Below are positions 54,166 through 64,000 of a stretch of DNA of 64,000 nucleotides, one piece after another; position 1 is the stretch's first letter, and every line of letters starts with the position of its first letter. The position numbers and the translations under genes are program-made. Origin of the DNA: Metallyticus violacea (taxonomy: Eukaryota > Arthropoda > Insecta > Mantodea > Metallyticidae); the NCBI GenBank assembly GCA_030762175.1, contig CM060843.1, positions 26,979,501 to 27,043,500 of the forward strand, given 5' to 3'. Below the pieces are notes generated by a model, which saw only the letters and a program-made list of their open reading frames with translations, was not told where the DNA came from and ran no database searches.

Positions 54166-54341
54166 GTCTGTAGAGATGAATGAAATGAATTAATGATGGT
54201 GCAAATGAGCTCGGAGCCTTAAAGATATCCGACATTCACCTTTCACAGTAAGGAAGAACTCCAGAGAGCTTGATCTGACCGGGATTCGAATCCAGGATCT
54301 CCGGATCAGTAGCCGCGAACGCTACCACCAGACCACGGAAG
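54166..54341 (-). repeat. SINE-D, tRNA-derived
   Basis: On the minus strand it starts CCGTGGTCTGGTGGTAGCGT (A box GGTCTGGTGGTAGCG). At tRNA spacing comes the perfect B box GGATTCGAATCCC (plus 54280-54292). A 100-base body then ends near AATTCATTTCATTCATC. It is a single copy in the window, distinct in body from SINE-A and SINE-B. Confidence 0.65.
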
Positions 54342-56249
54342 GGATTAACTTTTATTTGTTTTTTCTTTTTTGTTCACTAGTGTAATCATAGTAACTATGA
54401 CTTGACTCATTTTTTGAAAAAATAGCTTGACTAATACCCAAAATGAATTTTATCTTTAACGGTAACTAAAATCCGGAGCTTACCACCGTGATATGGAAAA
54501 AGTGAATATTGTAACCATTTTCCTTCCCATGATCGGCTTAAGGAAACTGACGGTTTGTGGTAGGACTCTTTTTTAGCCCAAAGCCTATTTGGAAGAACGG
54601 GCTTTAAAATTAAAATTAATACATTTACTGCAAACTGTTAAAGATATATGCTCTCAATACTAGCTCTGTTTTAAGGATAAAGTGAATATAGGCATAAAAC
54701 TGCTGTTTTCCAAAAGTAGCACCTCAAAAACAAGCAAAGCGTCAATTTTATTTCCGAAAGACCCTAAATGTTTTTCCCCTTACTTGCATTATATGTCAGT
54801 TATATATTAAGTTTTAAATATATTAGATTGCATCATAAGAAATATCCATTTTTAAATTTGGGTTTATTAAGATGGTTTCCTTTTGTTTGGAAATTTTACA
54901 GCATGTTATTTGTGTACATTGTGAGAATATGTCAGTCATCAGTTGTTAACACACAGTTATAAAATGGAGGTAACAACGTTCTCTAACTTAAGACCTTCTA
55001 AGGCACCCCTGGAAATAAGATTAAAAAGTAGCTGCCGAGGCTTGGAGAAAATGTGAAAAGAAGGGAGTAGGTGTCGTTAGGGAGCATTTAGCACAATGAT
55101 TATTCCTTTGTTTCAATAATGAATAAACCCTAAATATTTACAACAAAGACGTACGTTTTGAAACTTTGGGAATACACACACAGTTTTGGAAGAAAATCTG
55201 GAAAAATACTCGTGTCACACTTAAGGCGTGAGCTAGGGGAGCATAGCTGCACATGTACTCACAGATATAATTAAAAGTGTTATTTCTTTTATTTCATACG
55301 AACTATAAGACGCACACATTAAGGTCTTCCCGATTGTTGAAGGCTTACGTTAGCACATAGGGATTTGGTAGTTAAAAGTCAGGTCATTGAGGCCAATATG
55401 GCCCTCACCTTAGGGGTGATGCCACGGAGAGCTAAGGATCTGCTACTACCTCCTAACATAGTTTCATCACCACCTAGGGGGTATACATTATGTTGTATTA
55501 TTCACAATTATGGTATACCAACGCCTTAGGTTTGAATTATAGTGACCAATGAAAAACGGAGTATGTAGGTATAGGAAGAACCTGAGTTCAATATGATTCT
55601 GCTTGTTGCTAAACGGACGATTGCGTAACGGTAAAATCCTTTATAAGTCGTCAAGGAAGAGGTAAACCAAATGGATTTAAATATAACACTTTCTGATTCA
55701 ACTAAGCTATGTAAAAGAATAAAATATTCAAGCTAATATGATTAACTGTTCTCCTAATACTTTTGACCAATTACCAATTTAATGCATCCTGCAGCCGTAC
55801 ATGTGAAAATAGGCTGTCAAAAGAACTTGTGCAACAAAATATGCCATACATTAAGACACTTAAAATCATACAAGAAGCTGTAGATGTGTACTCATGAATT
55901 GTAACCTAAGCAGACCGAGCACAGCGGATATCTGTCGTCAGTTTATCGCCTATCCCATGGATGATAGATTTATCAGAGAATTTTCGCGGATGATGAAAAA
56001 TGGATATTTTGCCGCAACTCTGACACTTCGAAACATGGCTCGATCCTCGCTAGCCTGCCAAAGTCATCGCTAAATAAAACCAGTTCGGTTTCAAAATTAT
56101 GTTATGTGTTTGGTGAAATTTTGCATATGTGATTCACTGGGAGTTTATTCCAAATGATAATGATAACAGGGATTCATGGGACATGAATACTGTCTCAATA
56201 TATAACGTATTATAGAGCCATTATCAGCAACAGAGTGTAGAACAGTTTG
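54342..56249. other. No gene recognised
   Basis: Mostly AT-rich sequence with short frames. 55380-55480 is GC-richer without recognisable content. Confidence 0.5.
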
Positions 56250-56660
56250 TTTAAAAGGTTAACCAAGTCCGTTAAAGAAAGGGAGGATAGTTATTGGTTG
56301 CTGGATAATGAGTAACGGTTGCCCTTGGTTTTTGCAAGTCAGTCGAGGATTAGAAGCAGTACTGTTAGGACGTAGAGTTCGTATGTTCCGCGATGTTTAG
56401 GACGCCACCCCGAGTTCAACGTAATGCATCGTAACCATTATTATATATTAATAAAATATGTTGATTTAACTTACCAACCAACGGTGTTTTTGATTATAAC
56501 GACTTCCCCAATTCTTTCCAATTTAACGCCAGTACTTTAATACTTTGTAAGCGAGTGCTAGTTAGAGAAATAACAGGTGTTTTAAGGTGGGTATTTTAGT
56601 GTCTTAAAGGAGTTGTCACATAATTGATGGGTAATTTGTGACATAATTGGCGCCGGTTAT
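56250..56660 (+). other. Possible LTR end with primer-site-like boundary
   Basis: A TATTAATAAAATATG poly-A-signal-like phrase at 56445-56460 is followed, 190 bases on, by TGTGACATAATTGGCGCCGG (TGGCGCC at about 56649). This is the boundary form seen at 35575. I cannot align the body to LTR family L, so this is a weak candidate. Confidence 0.3.
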
Positions 56661-57017
56661 TATATGTGGGTTATGATATAATTATGATATAATTGTTGCT
56701 GATCGGTTTTTCTTGGGATAAAGTTTTAAAACATTTTATAAATGATTTGTATGTTATAGAAAGTTAACCTGAAAAATGAATTGCACAGTCAAAACCCCTA
56801 CAACCGCAATATACAAATACTACTAAAGAACAATTGCAACCATTAAACAACAATTAGCCACTAACTCCGATGTATAGTCGGCAAGTTAGTCGGAATTTGC
56901 ACACACAACTAGCCAATGATTTCAGTGGCTGCTTGGGTAGGCGAAAGATATATAGTTATATATTCATATAGTTTAAGTGATGTCCAAGGGTGAGAAATTG
57001 AAAAGGGGGAATTGTGC

Positions 57018-57190
57018 AAGCACAGAAGAACGTCATAGATGACCAGTGGCCAAGATTCGATCCCAGAGGTCATATGTAGACGAAGAGACGTATGGAGAGT
57101 TTTTCTCTTGGTGTTTCAGTTTCTCCTGTCATTTCATTTACCTTAATCCTCATTGTCATTATCACCTTATCATTTCCTACTTCCCTTCTG
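57018..57190 (+). repeat. SINE-C, diverged copy
   Basis: GACCAGTGGCCAAGATTCGATCCC contains a B box (GATTCGATCCC). The body TCTCTTGGTGTTTCAGTTTC then TCCTGTCATTTCATTTACC matches GCCGGTACTCCGGTTTCTCC then TACCATTCATTCCGCC of the 63.2-kb copy. The 3' end is uncertain. Confidence 0.55.
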
Positions 57191-58126
57191 GTGTATACCA
57201 GCGGTAGGCGGGGGGAGTAGGTATGCTGATCGCGTGCCCCTTGCAATACTCCCTTTACCTGTAATGTCCGGAGGCGTATGAGGCAGCGGCCGTGCGGCAG
57301 GCTCTGTCTTGTGCCTTGGAAGAAGAAGAAGAAAATGGGCGTTGTCTGCTCTTTGTAGTGGCAATGCCGTGTAAATACTGGAAACTATTGTAGATAGCAA
57401 ATCACAGGATACAGGCGATATGATTTATAGAACCTTATGATGAAAATTAACAAATGTTAAACAAGCTACTATTGTCACTTTCACTTTTGTGAAGGGAAAC
57501 ATTAATCTCTTAGTAAGATAAAAATAATTTAATGTAGTTTGATAGTTCTTGCAACATAATTCATTTCCGAAACTATATTGCAAACATCCTTCCAGATGGT
57601 CGTTCTCAATTTTTGCCAATATGAATTTCCTTCGCCGCAGAGGTTGTTTATAAAAAGCTTGGCCAGGAAGCGGCCCTGTAAATGTTGACTGGTTCCTTGG
57701 AGAGTGAGATACTTAGCAACCTATCCATCACAAACTCTGAAACTTCTGCTACAAGATCGATCCATCTATTGGGAGAGAATAGTTACAGTAAACAGCCATA
57801 CATCTATAGAAACCTCTCACAATCTGTTTCACTTCCTCCCCTCTCTTCTCCCGGCCTTTAATCATAAAGGGGAATCTGGAGCGAGGTTCATTAGTAACGA
57901 CCATTTATTAAGGAGAACAGAACAAAAAGGCAATTGTGGCACCTGAGTAGAAATCCATTAATGCAGTCCCTTTAATTGCTTTCATTATGCTGCCTTTGTG
58001 CTGCAACCATTAACCACAGATGTGCTTTGCATCCGATTCAGGCATCTTCGCAACATTATATCTATACTTTATTCCTTACACTAGTTTCTGAATATTTTAA
58101 CTTTTAATACCTTTGTAGTATAGACC
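57191..58126. other. No gene recognised
   Basis: A short GC-rich patch (57195-57330) and unrecognised frames of 64-80 codons. Confidence 0.45.
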
Positions 58127-58446
58127 ACAGGAGAAATGAGTCGGTCCTGGTGGTGTAGTGGTAACCATACTTGCCTTCTAAACCCAAGATCGCGGGTTCA
58201 AACCCGGCTAAATCGATGGATTTTTTCGGGCGTAAAAATCCTAAGTATGGGCTTCCTTCGGAAGGGAAGTAAAGCCGTGGGTCCCGTGTCGTACATTTAC
58301 GGCACGATAAAGAACCTCAAGCCTGAAAGAGAGGTCTCTGAGCAAAATTTGTCGGCCGTTTTACGCCCTGAATTGAATGGGACGCTGATGTCGTGAGATG
58401 TTAAAGAGCGTCCATAAATAAATCAAATCAACAACAGGAGAAATGA
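58127..58446 (+). repeat. SINE-B, complete, tRNA-Gly-like head, 13-bp target duplication
   Basis: ACAGGAGAAATGA at 58127-58139 and 58434-58446 flank a full element. The head GGTGGTGTAGTGGTAACCAT then GCCTTCTAAACCC resembles tRNA-Gly (GGTGGTATAGTGG...GCCTTCC). B box GCGGGTTCAAACCCGGC. The body has CGTGTCGTACATTTACGGCA and the tail ends AATAAATCAAATCAACA. It is the reference copy for this family here. Confidence 0.92.
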
Positions 58447-59764
58447 AGATCCAAGAAATTGGAAATACAGCGATTACAAGTGTGACTTTCTCTTAGTGTT
58501 TTATCCATTTCTGTTTTTATAATTGCTGTTAATTTGTTACATTGTTAATAGTGTTACTTTATTTTTTATATAATATAAAAGATATGTATATATGATATCC
58601 CATAATCCCCGTACATTTCTAGTTATACTTTCTTGTACGTTCATAGCATGTATATATCATAGTGGTAACAACAGGTTTTGTGGATATATAAAATTATACT
58701 TTATATAAGTTTCTTTTCTTAATATATTTTGTAACATTTTCATTTACCGAATAACGAGCAAACGTAACATCCAATCGGTGCACCGTTTTTGATACATGCT
58801 CTTTTCCTGCTATATTTGGGTGTCTATATTAAATGTAATTTCTTTTAGCTGTTGGTATTGTGGATTGTTTAATCAACTGCTACTTTACTCAACCGTTACA
58901 GCGTAATGCGAGTTGCCTATGCTGACCCTTTTTAATAATAAATATACGTACATAAATGATATATAGGTAAACTAAAAGTTGTGTGATAATTGGTGTCAAA
59001 TGTTTTGGAGATATGTTGCCAACAACAAAACGTTTTAAAAAGTTCATATAAATATGGGCCTAAAATCCTTACTTTTAGAGTTACTATGGCTCTTTCCGTA
59101 TGTTTACCCCTGAAGACCAGTCTACTAGATTTTTAAAACCTTCTTTCTTTAAGTAGGCAATGGCGTTTATTTGCCGTTGTTTAATTGTCTTTTAGTGAGA
59201 AAATGACAAGAGTGTGTATTTGGTGAGTGAAATGGCAGATAGGGACTACATCTTTGGTATTGTAGATACGATGCATTAGAGGTACAAGAACTTTATACAG
59301 AAACGTATCCAGCTTGTGCAAGAACAGTCCAATGAATTCACCAACGTTTGTGAGAGATAAGCTCATTTTCTAGGGTTATGAATGTTCAGAAATCAAAAGA
59401 TGAAGGAATCTGTGAGCTTGAGGAGCGAGTTGTTTGTAATGTGGGCCAAAACGTATCAGATAGTACAAAAGAATTTGCATTAACGAAAGGAGTTAGTCAC
59501 ATGACTGGGAAATCTGCATTTGTTATTATCTCCAATTGGTACAAGGACTTAATGCGGCAAAATTTCGGCCATAAAGAAAACTCTACCAACGCCTACTACA
59601 GTGGTGTATTGTGCTTATGAGCATTTACCTTGTTCACTAATTGGATTAGCTTTTCACCTAACTGTATCTTCAAATATCATAACGTTAAAACCTGGACAAA
59701 TAAAAATACTAATGAAATACAATAGACAAATATTTTCAGAAATATAGTCTAGACGTTAGAGCTG
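58447..59764. other. No gene recognised
   Basis: AT-rich. An 80-codon frame at 59378-59620 lies just upstream of, and in the same direction as, the next transposase relic, but I could not match it to a transposase N-terminus. Confidence 0.45.
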
Positions 59765-60193
59765 GAATCGTTCACATAAACTTCTTGATCCCCATACCTC
59801 GTCTGATGGGGACACTTATTTGCTGTTTCTCAGGAGTGAGCTGCACCATTTAATGCACGATATATCTCTGTGCGTCATCCATGGATGTGGCTTATGCAGG
59901 ATGGTCTTTCAGCTCATTTAGTCACTTGAAAGCTCATTATTTGAATAATCACTTTCAGCAAAGCTGAATTGGTAGAGGGAAATTCATTAAAATGCCCAAT
60001 CGCCAAATTTGAAATCAATGGGTTTTATCACTGGGAACCTTCTGCAGCTCCTATACCTGATATTTGCATTCTGAGAGTGCATCAAATGTATTTGATGAAT
60101 TATGAACAGTTTTCAATAGAATATGCCAAATATTTGAACACAGACTTGGGGACATGGAAGCAGGAGGAGGCTATTTTGAACTATTTTTTGTAA
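59765..60193 (+). pseudogene. mariner-type transposase, DDE C-terminal half
   Basis: The plus strand reads GDTYLLFLRSELHHLMHDIS (about 59810-59865), like GE-YL-FLR-ELP-L-EDVPL. MWLMQDGLSAHL follows (about 59880-59915), the catalytic M/QQDGAPAHF block. A degenerate interval holds the usual WIGRGG region only as LVEGNSLKCP. The C-terminus MEAGGGYFELFF (about 60154-60190) matches C-EAGGGHFE---. At least three frame changes are needed. It is a further lineage distinct from those with CHSNDVN or LHDNARYH. Confidence 0.7.
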
Positions 60194-61149
60194 CGTATGT
60201 AATTTAATTTAGTTATTAAGTTTGTTAGAAATAAAGCAGTGTAACTCTAGAACGAAGTATTTTTAGATACTTGTTAATGTAGGCCTTTTTTAATGTTTTA
60301 CTCTCTCTAAACTATTTAACACAAACTCACACTCGTGCATTTGTAAAGAAATGTACAATTATTTTTTTCTGTCATTCTTATGTCAACAACGCGGCTCGTG
60401 GCATGTTTTTGTATGTAGATTAGCAAGCAAACAGCCACACGAAAGAAGAGAAGAGAGAAGAGAAATAAAGAGCTCTTTTTATTTTAACAATTTTAAAACA
60501 TTATAGCACTTCGTAATGCACTGCCACAAAATTGAACTTAACGAAGTGCACAATACGATAATTATTACAATGTATGAGAATCGTTGACATATACAGCATA
60601 GTAATTGTAATTTAACAACTAGAAATTAAAACAATTACATTTTACCGACATTCCCACACGATAAGGCAAATTAAATACTTCAAAATTTATGCCAAAAATA
60701 GAAAATAGCATTACATAAAAATTACATAAAGATAAAAGTTACAACATAATAATATACAATATTCTCCTCTCGGAAAGTAGGAAAAAAGATAAGTTACCAA
60801 CGTATCACTTAATAATAGTGCTTAATCAGAAACACTAAAGGAAGAGTTCCTTATTTACTTTCGCATGTTAAGAAAATAAATATTAACAACATTACAACTT
60901 TGTAAAACAGAAAAAGAATGAATATTCTCAGAGATTATACTATTTCTCTCATGTGACGTCATCTTAAAATCTACCAATGAAACGAAACAAAATTTTGAAT
61001 TTTGACCAATCACAGCTGGATTAAGACGTGAAATTATAGAGAAAAAAAATTATAAAATTCGTTTTATCATGTGATGGGAATTTGTTTTGTGGCCGTATAG
61101 TTAATTCAATACCTCTAATATATAATTCCTGAACACTCATAACTACCAG
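60194..61149. other. No gene recognised
   Basis: AT-rich with short frames; A/T-rich flank before the next SINE. Confidence 0.5.
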
Positions 61150-61440
61150 GTCGGTCTTGGTGGCGTAGTGGTAATCATACTTGCCTACTAAACCCAAGAT
61201 TGCGGGTTCAAATGCGGCCAGGATCCATGGATTTTTTCGGGGCTTAAAAATCCAAAGTATACCTTCCTTGGAAATAAAACCGTGGGTCGCATGTCGTACA
61301 TTTACGGCACGAAAAAGAATCTAAAGTCTGAAAGAGAGGCTTCTGAGCAAAATTTGTTGGCCGTTTCACGCCCTAAGTTGAACGGGACGCTAATGACCTG
61401 AGATGTTAAAGAGAGTCCATAAATAAACCAAATAAAAAAA
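61150..61440 (+). repeat. SINE-B, complete but diverged
   Basis: Head GGTGGCGTAGTGGTAATCAT then GCCTACTAAACCC; B box GCGGGTTCAAATGCGG. The body has TGTCGTACATTTACGGCACG and the tail GAGTCCATAAATAAACCAAA then TAAAAAAA. It is about 290 bases and slightly deleted near 61265. No clear target duplication. Confidence 0.88.
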
Positions 61441-61990
61441 TCACTGATGATTTTAGCTAGAGGCTGTGAGAAGCTATTGATAGCAACAAAACAATGAAAC
61501 TCGACAATCATAACGCAAAATGGAGGATTATTCGAAGCGTTTTGGTGATGGGTCAAATGTGTAAATTGATCTTATAATTAGGAATTCCAAACCACAGAAT
61601 ATAAAGAAAAATAGACACTGCATGTTATCTTTTATTTCTTTATTTTTTTTTCTCTCAGTTGATATGAAAAAATTGAACTGGTTGTAATACTTGACATTTC
61701 ATTCTCAGGTTTTCTCAAAATATTCATAACATTTTATAACAGTGTTAACATTCTATGCGCGAATTTCAAGTATACATCGTTTTTATTCTCATTATTTTCA
61801 TGAAATAGTCCCGTATTTTGATCTTCTCTATTGGCATTACTGACAATCGACATTCTTCTGTCGCAAGATTGCTTGAAAGGATTAAGTACAAATATACAAT
61901 TATTACAATTTTGGTAGCCAAGTTTAGAGGAATTATATTTAAATTCTTATTTTATGGTTGAAATGCTCCTAATAAATATCATTCAAAGGC
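61441..61990. other. No gene recognised
   Basis: AT-rich, no frame or repeat of note apart from the T runs near 61640. Confidence 0.5.
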
Positions 61991-62052
61991 CTGAGACTTC
62001 CAGATAGTAATCTCAGACCCTCTGAGACTTCCAGATTGTAATCTCAGACCTT
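61991..62052 (+). repeat. Tandem 31-base duplication with palindromic ends
   Basis: Two units of CTGAGACTTCCAGATAGTAA then TCTCAGACC (61991-62021 and 62022-62052) differ at two or so positions. Each unit has CTGAGA and TCTCAG as inverted ends, so it can form a hairpin. A short ACATAA-repeat follows at about 62063-62085. Confidence 0.9.
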
Positions 62053-62085
62053 CTAGTGATAAAACATAAACATAAACATAAACGG

Positions 62086-63232
62086 TATGATAAAACATAA
62101 ACGTACTTTTACAAGTTAATTCCCAAAATGACGATACACTTATTTCAATTCCATAGGAAGAATTTAACTATTCATAAAATTGTAAACATACTCACAAAAC
62201 TAAACTAATTAACATATGCACACATTTAAATAATTCACCCAAATACATTTCTGCTTATCATCACATCTAACATTGTAATTACCCAGTTTTAAATTTAAAG
62301 CATTGCTTGCCTAACTTTACACCGAATTACTAAATATCTGGGTCACTGGATGAATGGAAGAGAAACTAGCCCCGCTGTAACAAATTTGGCACACTCATGG
62401 CGAAACCAGCGAATCCTTTCTCTTTCTTAAGACAAATTTCAACTGGCAATGACGAACAATAGATATATACAAGGAAATAATGACGCCACTAGGCCTATTA
62501 TTCCACCTATAAGGGTCAAAAGGGAAACACCATGACTTTAAAAGCTTATTAGAACGTATAGAAAAAGAAAAGGAAAGGTAGAATTGACGTGTGGGAACAC
62601 ATACAAAATAAACGACACAATCTCTCTCACTATAAAGTATTCTGTATAAAACAAAGTTAACTGACACATTTCTTATTTTGTTTAGTTCACGTTATGCTTC
62701 TTTGAAAATACTTGCCTTATAATATTTATTATAGTAAGAGATTCTCCAAAGCTGTAATGGTTATCTTATGGTAACAAGAATATAATCTGTAACTTGGAAG
62801 ATTTTGTTAAAAACTTGTCCGCTCACAGTGTTTTTTTTATGTATCGGCCAGTAGGAGTAGCACAATCAGTATGCCCTTACTTCAAAACTGCTTCTCCTCT
62901 CCGTTTGCATGTCCATGAACGTTCTTTTCATAACCAGTACCCTGTTGGTATACATTCATTCCGAAGGCTCTAGAAAAATTCATTTTTGTGTGTAAACATT
63001 ATTTTAAAACGAATCAGCTTTTAGTGTTCATGCAAAATTTATTCAATACTTTCCTGATTCTTTTCCTCCTTGCAGAAATGCTGTTCACGATACTGTACAC
63101 AAATTATGTTTGTCCGTTCAGCGAATATAAATTTATTGGTTCAGTAAAAATAAATGGTTTAATATAGAACAAATTAGAAAAAAATTGGTGTAAAATTTGA
63201 TCGTTTGCTAACAAAATTACTCCCATTATCAG
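62086..63232. other. No gene recognised
   Basis: AT-rich; a 90-codon minus-strand frame at 62395-62667 has no known motif. Confidence 0.5.
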
Positions 63233-63430
63233 GACTGGGGGCTACGGGTAGCGACGCCATGGCGACCCAGATTCGATTCCAGTGGCCTAAGTGGGATTTG
63301 TGGCGAACGAAAAGCCACTGGAGAGATTATCTGCCGGTACTCCGGTTTCTCCTACCATTCATTCCGCCACTGCTATATCATTGTTTCATCTGCATCTTCA
63401 CCGTCATCAATCAATGTAGTCCGCCGATTC
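63233..63430 (+). repeat. SINE-C
   Basis: Head GGCTACGGGTAGCGACGCCA and B box AGATTCGATTCCAG (about 63268-63281). The body GGCGAACGAAAAGCCACTGG then CGGTACTCCGGTTTCTCCTA is shared with 57018-57190. A pyrimidine-rich segment (TTCATCTGCATCTTCACCGT) follows. It is an old arthropod-type SINE. Confidence 0.6.
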
Positions 63431-64000
63431 TTGGTGTAAAGAGTTACGCATTCATTTGATCAGCATAGTCGCTTCTCGCCATCATGCTGCGTTCTAGATA
63501 AAGAACACTACCTCTGCTCCCCAGTTACTCTCACTAGGTGTACCCCGTTTCAGATATCCCCAATTCATTTCTTAGTAGATATGGGGAATCGAAACAGAAA
63601 CATCCTGTCACACTGCCCATTAAACCAGGGAGACGTGACCATCTAGATTACTCTAGTTTAATATGTCTTATAAAATGAAACTTTGTTAGAAAAAACGGTA
63701 ATATTTAACTAATTTTATTAATTTTAACTCTTAAATAAAACGTGGTATAACATCCTCACTATAAACTATATTTATTTATTACTTTACCGTTCAGATAAGA
63801 AACAGTTGGATTTGACCAGTGCAAAAAAGGGATGTTATTTTGCATTCTATTCATCTCCACAGTTGTTGTATTTTGCGGAATAAATAAATAACTTACGGAG
63901 AAAATCATAGTGTTAGTATGAGCTAAAAAATACAAAAATAAGCAGGAATAAAAAATAACACATCAACCTTCATTCAAATAGGAGGGCAATGGATTTTACT
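63431..64000. other. No gene recognised
   Basis: AT-rich, short frames only; the window ends inside it. Confidence 0.5.

Overview
The window looks like repeat-rich, AT-rich nuclear DNA from an arthropod, probably an insect. The basis is the repeat content: tRNA-derived SINEs, many Tc1/mariner-type transposases, Penelope-like elements, LTR remnants, and a short TTAGG-like run (TTAGG is the insect telomere unit). I recognise no intact host gene and cannot name the species. The window could be intergenic or intronic. Almost every protein-like signal is a decayed transposable element carrying stops and frameshifts.

0-21 kb: a tRNA-derived SINE (SINE-A) with an 11-bp target duplication (1.5 kb). 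A 1.3-kb element with perfect 14-bp terminal inverted repeats (7.45-8.78 kb) carries a damaged gene of a widespread arthropod protein family (MPRxCVN...CYICGE...DEHGERFHQDI). An internally deleted mariner with about 115-bp inverted repeats follows (9.66-10.24 kb). Then come a transposase DDE fragment (14.5 kb), a SINE-B, a non-LTR reverse-transcriptase tail (17.7 kb) and a second TA-flanked mariner-type deletion derivative (19.05-19.75 kb).

22-42 kb: two Penelope-like 3' ends point in opposite directions. Each has a GIY-YIG-type C-terminal relic followed by a hammerhead-ribozyme-like motif. Transposase relics lie at 25.1, 29.0-29.9, 31.4 and 41.6 kb. Two related LTR remnants (34.7 and 39.5 kb) end at an AAATTGG primer-site-like boundary. 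A 167-codon open stretch at 37.6 kb is the only long frame I cannot attribute.

42-64 kb: a SINE-B is nested in the B box of a SINE-A (41.9-42.2 kb). Next are a tRNA-Ile pseudogene (45.2 kb), mariner and Tc1 relics (47.0-48.9 kb), and a second CYICGE-family copy (51.6-53.9 kb) split by a third LTR. More SINEs of four types and another mariner-type transposase C-terminus (59.8-60.2 kb) follow.

The strongest new lead is the CYICGE-family gene. In this window it sits inside a terminal-inverted-repeat element, which suggests it is the gene of a DNA transposon rather than a host gene. The Penelope pair and the nested SINE are the next best leads. All family assignments rest on reading translated motifs by eye; no database search was possible.
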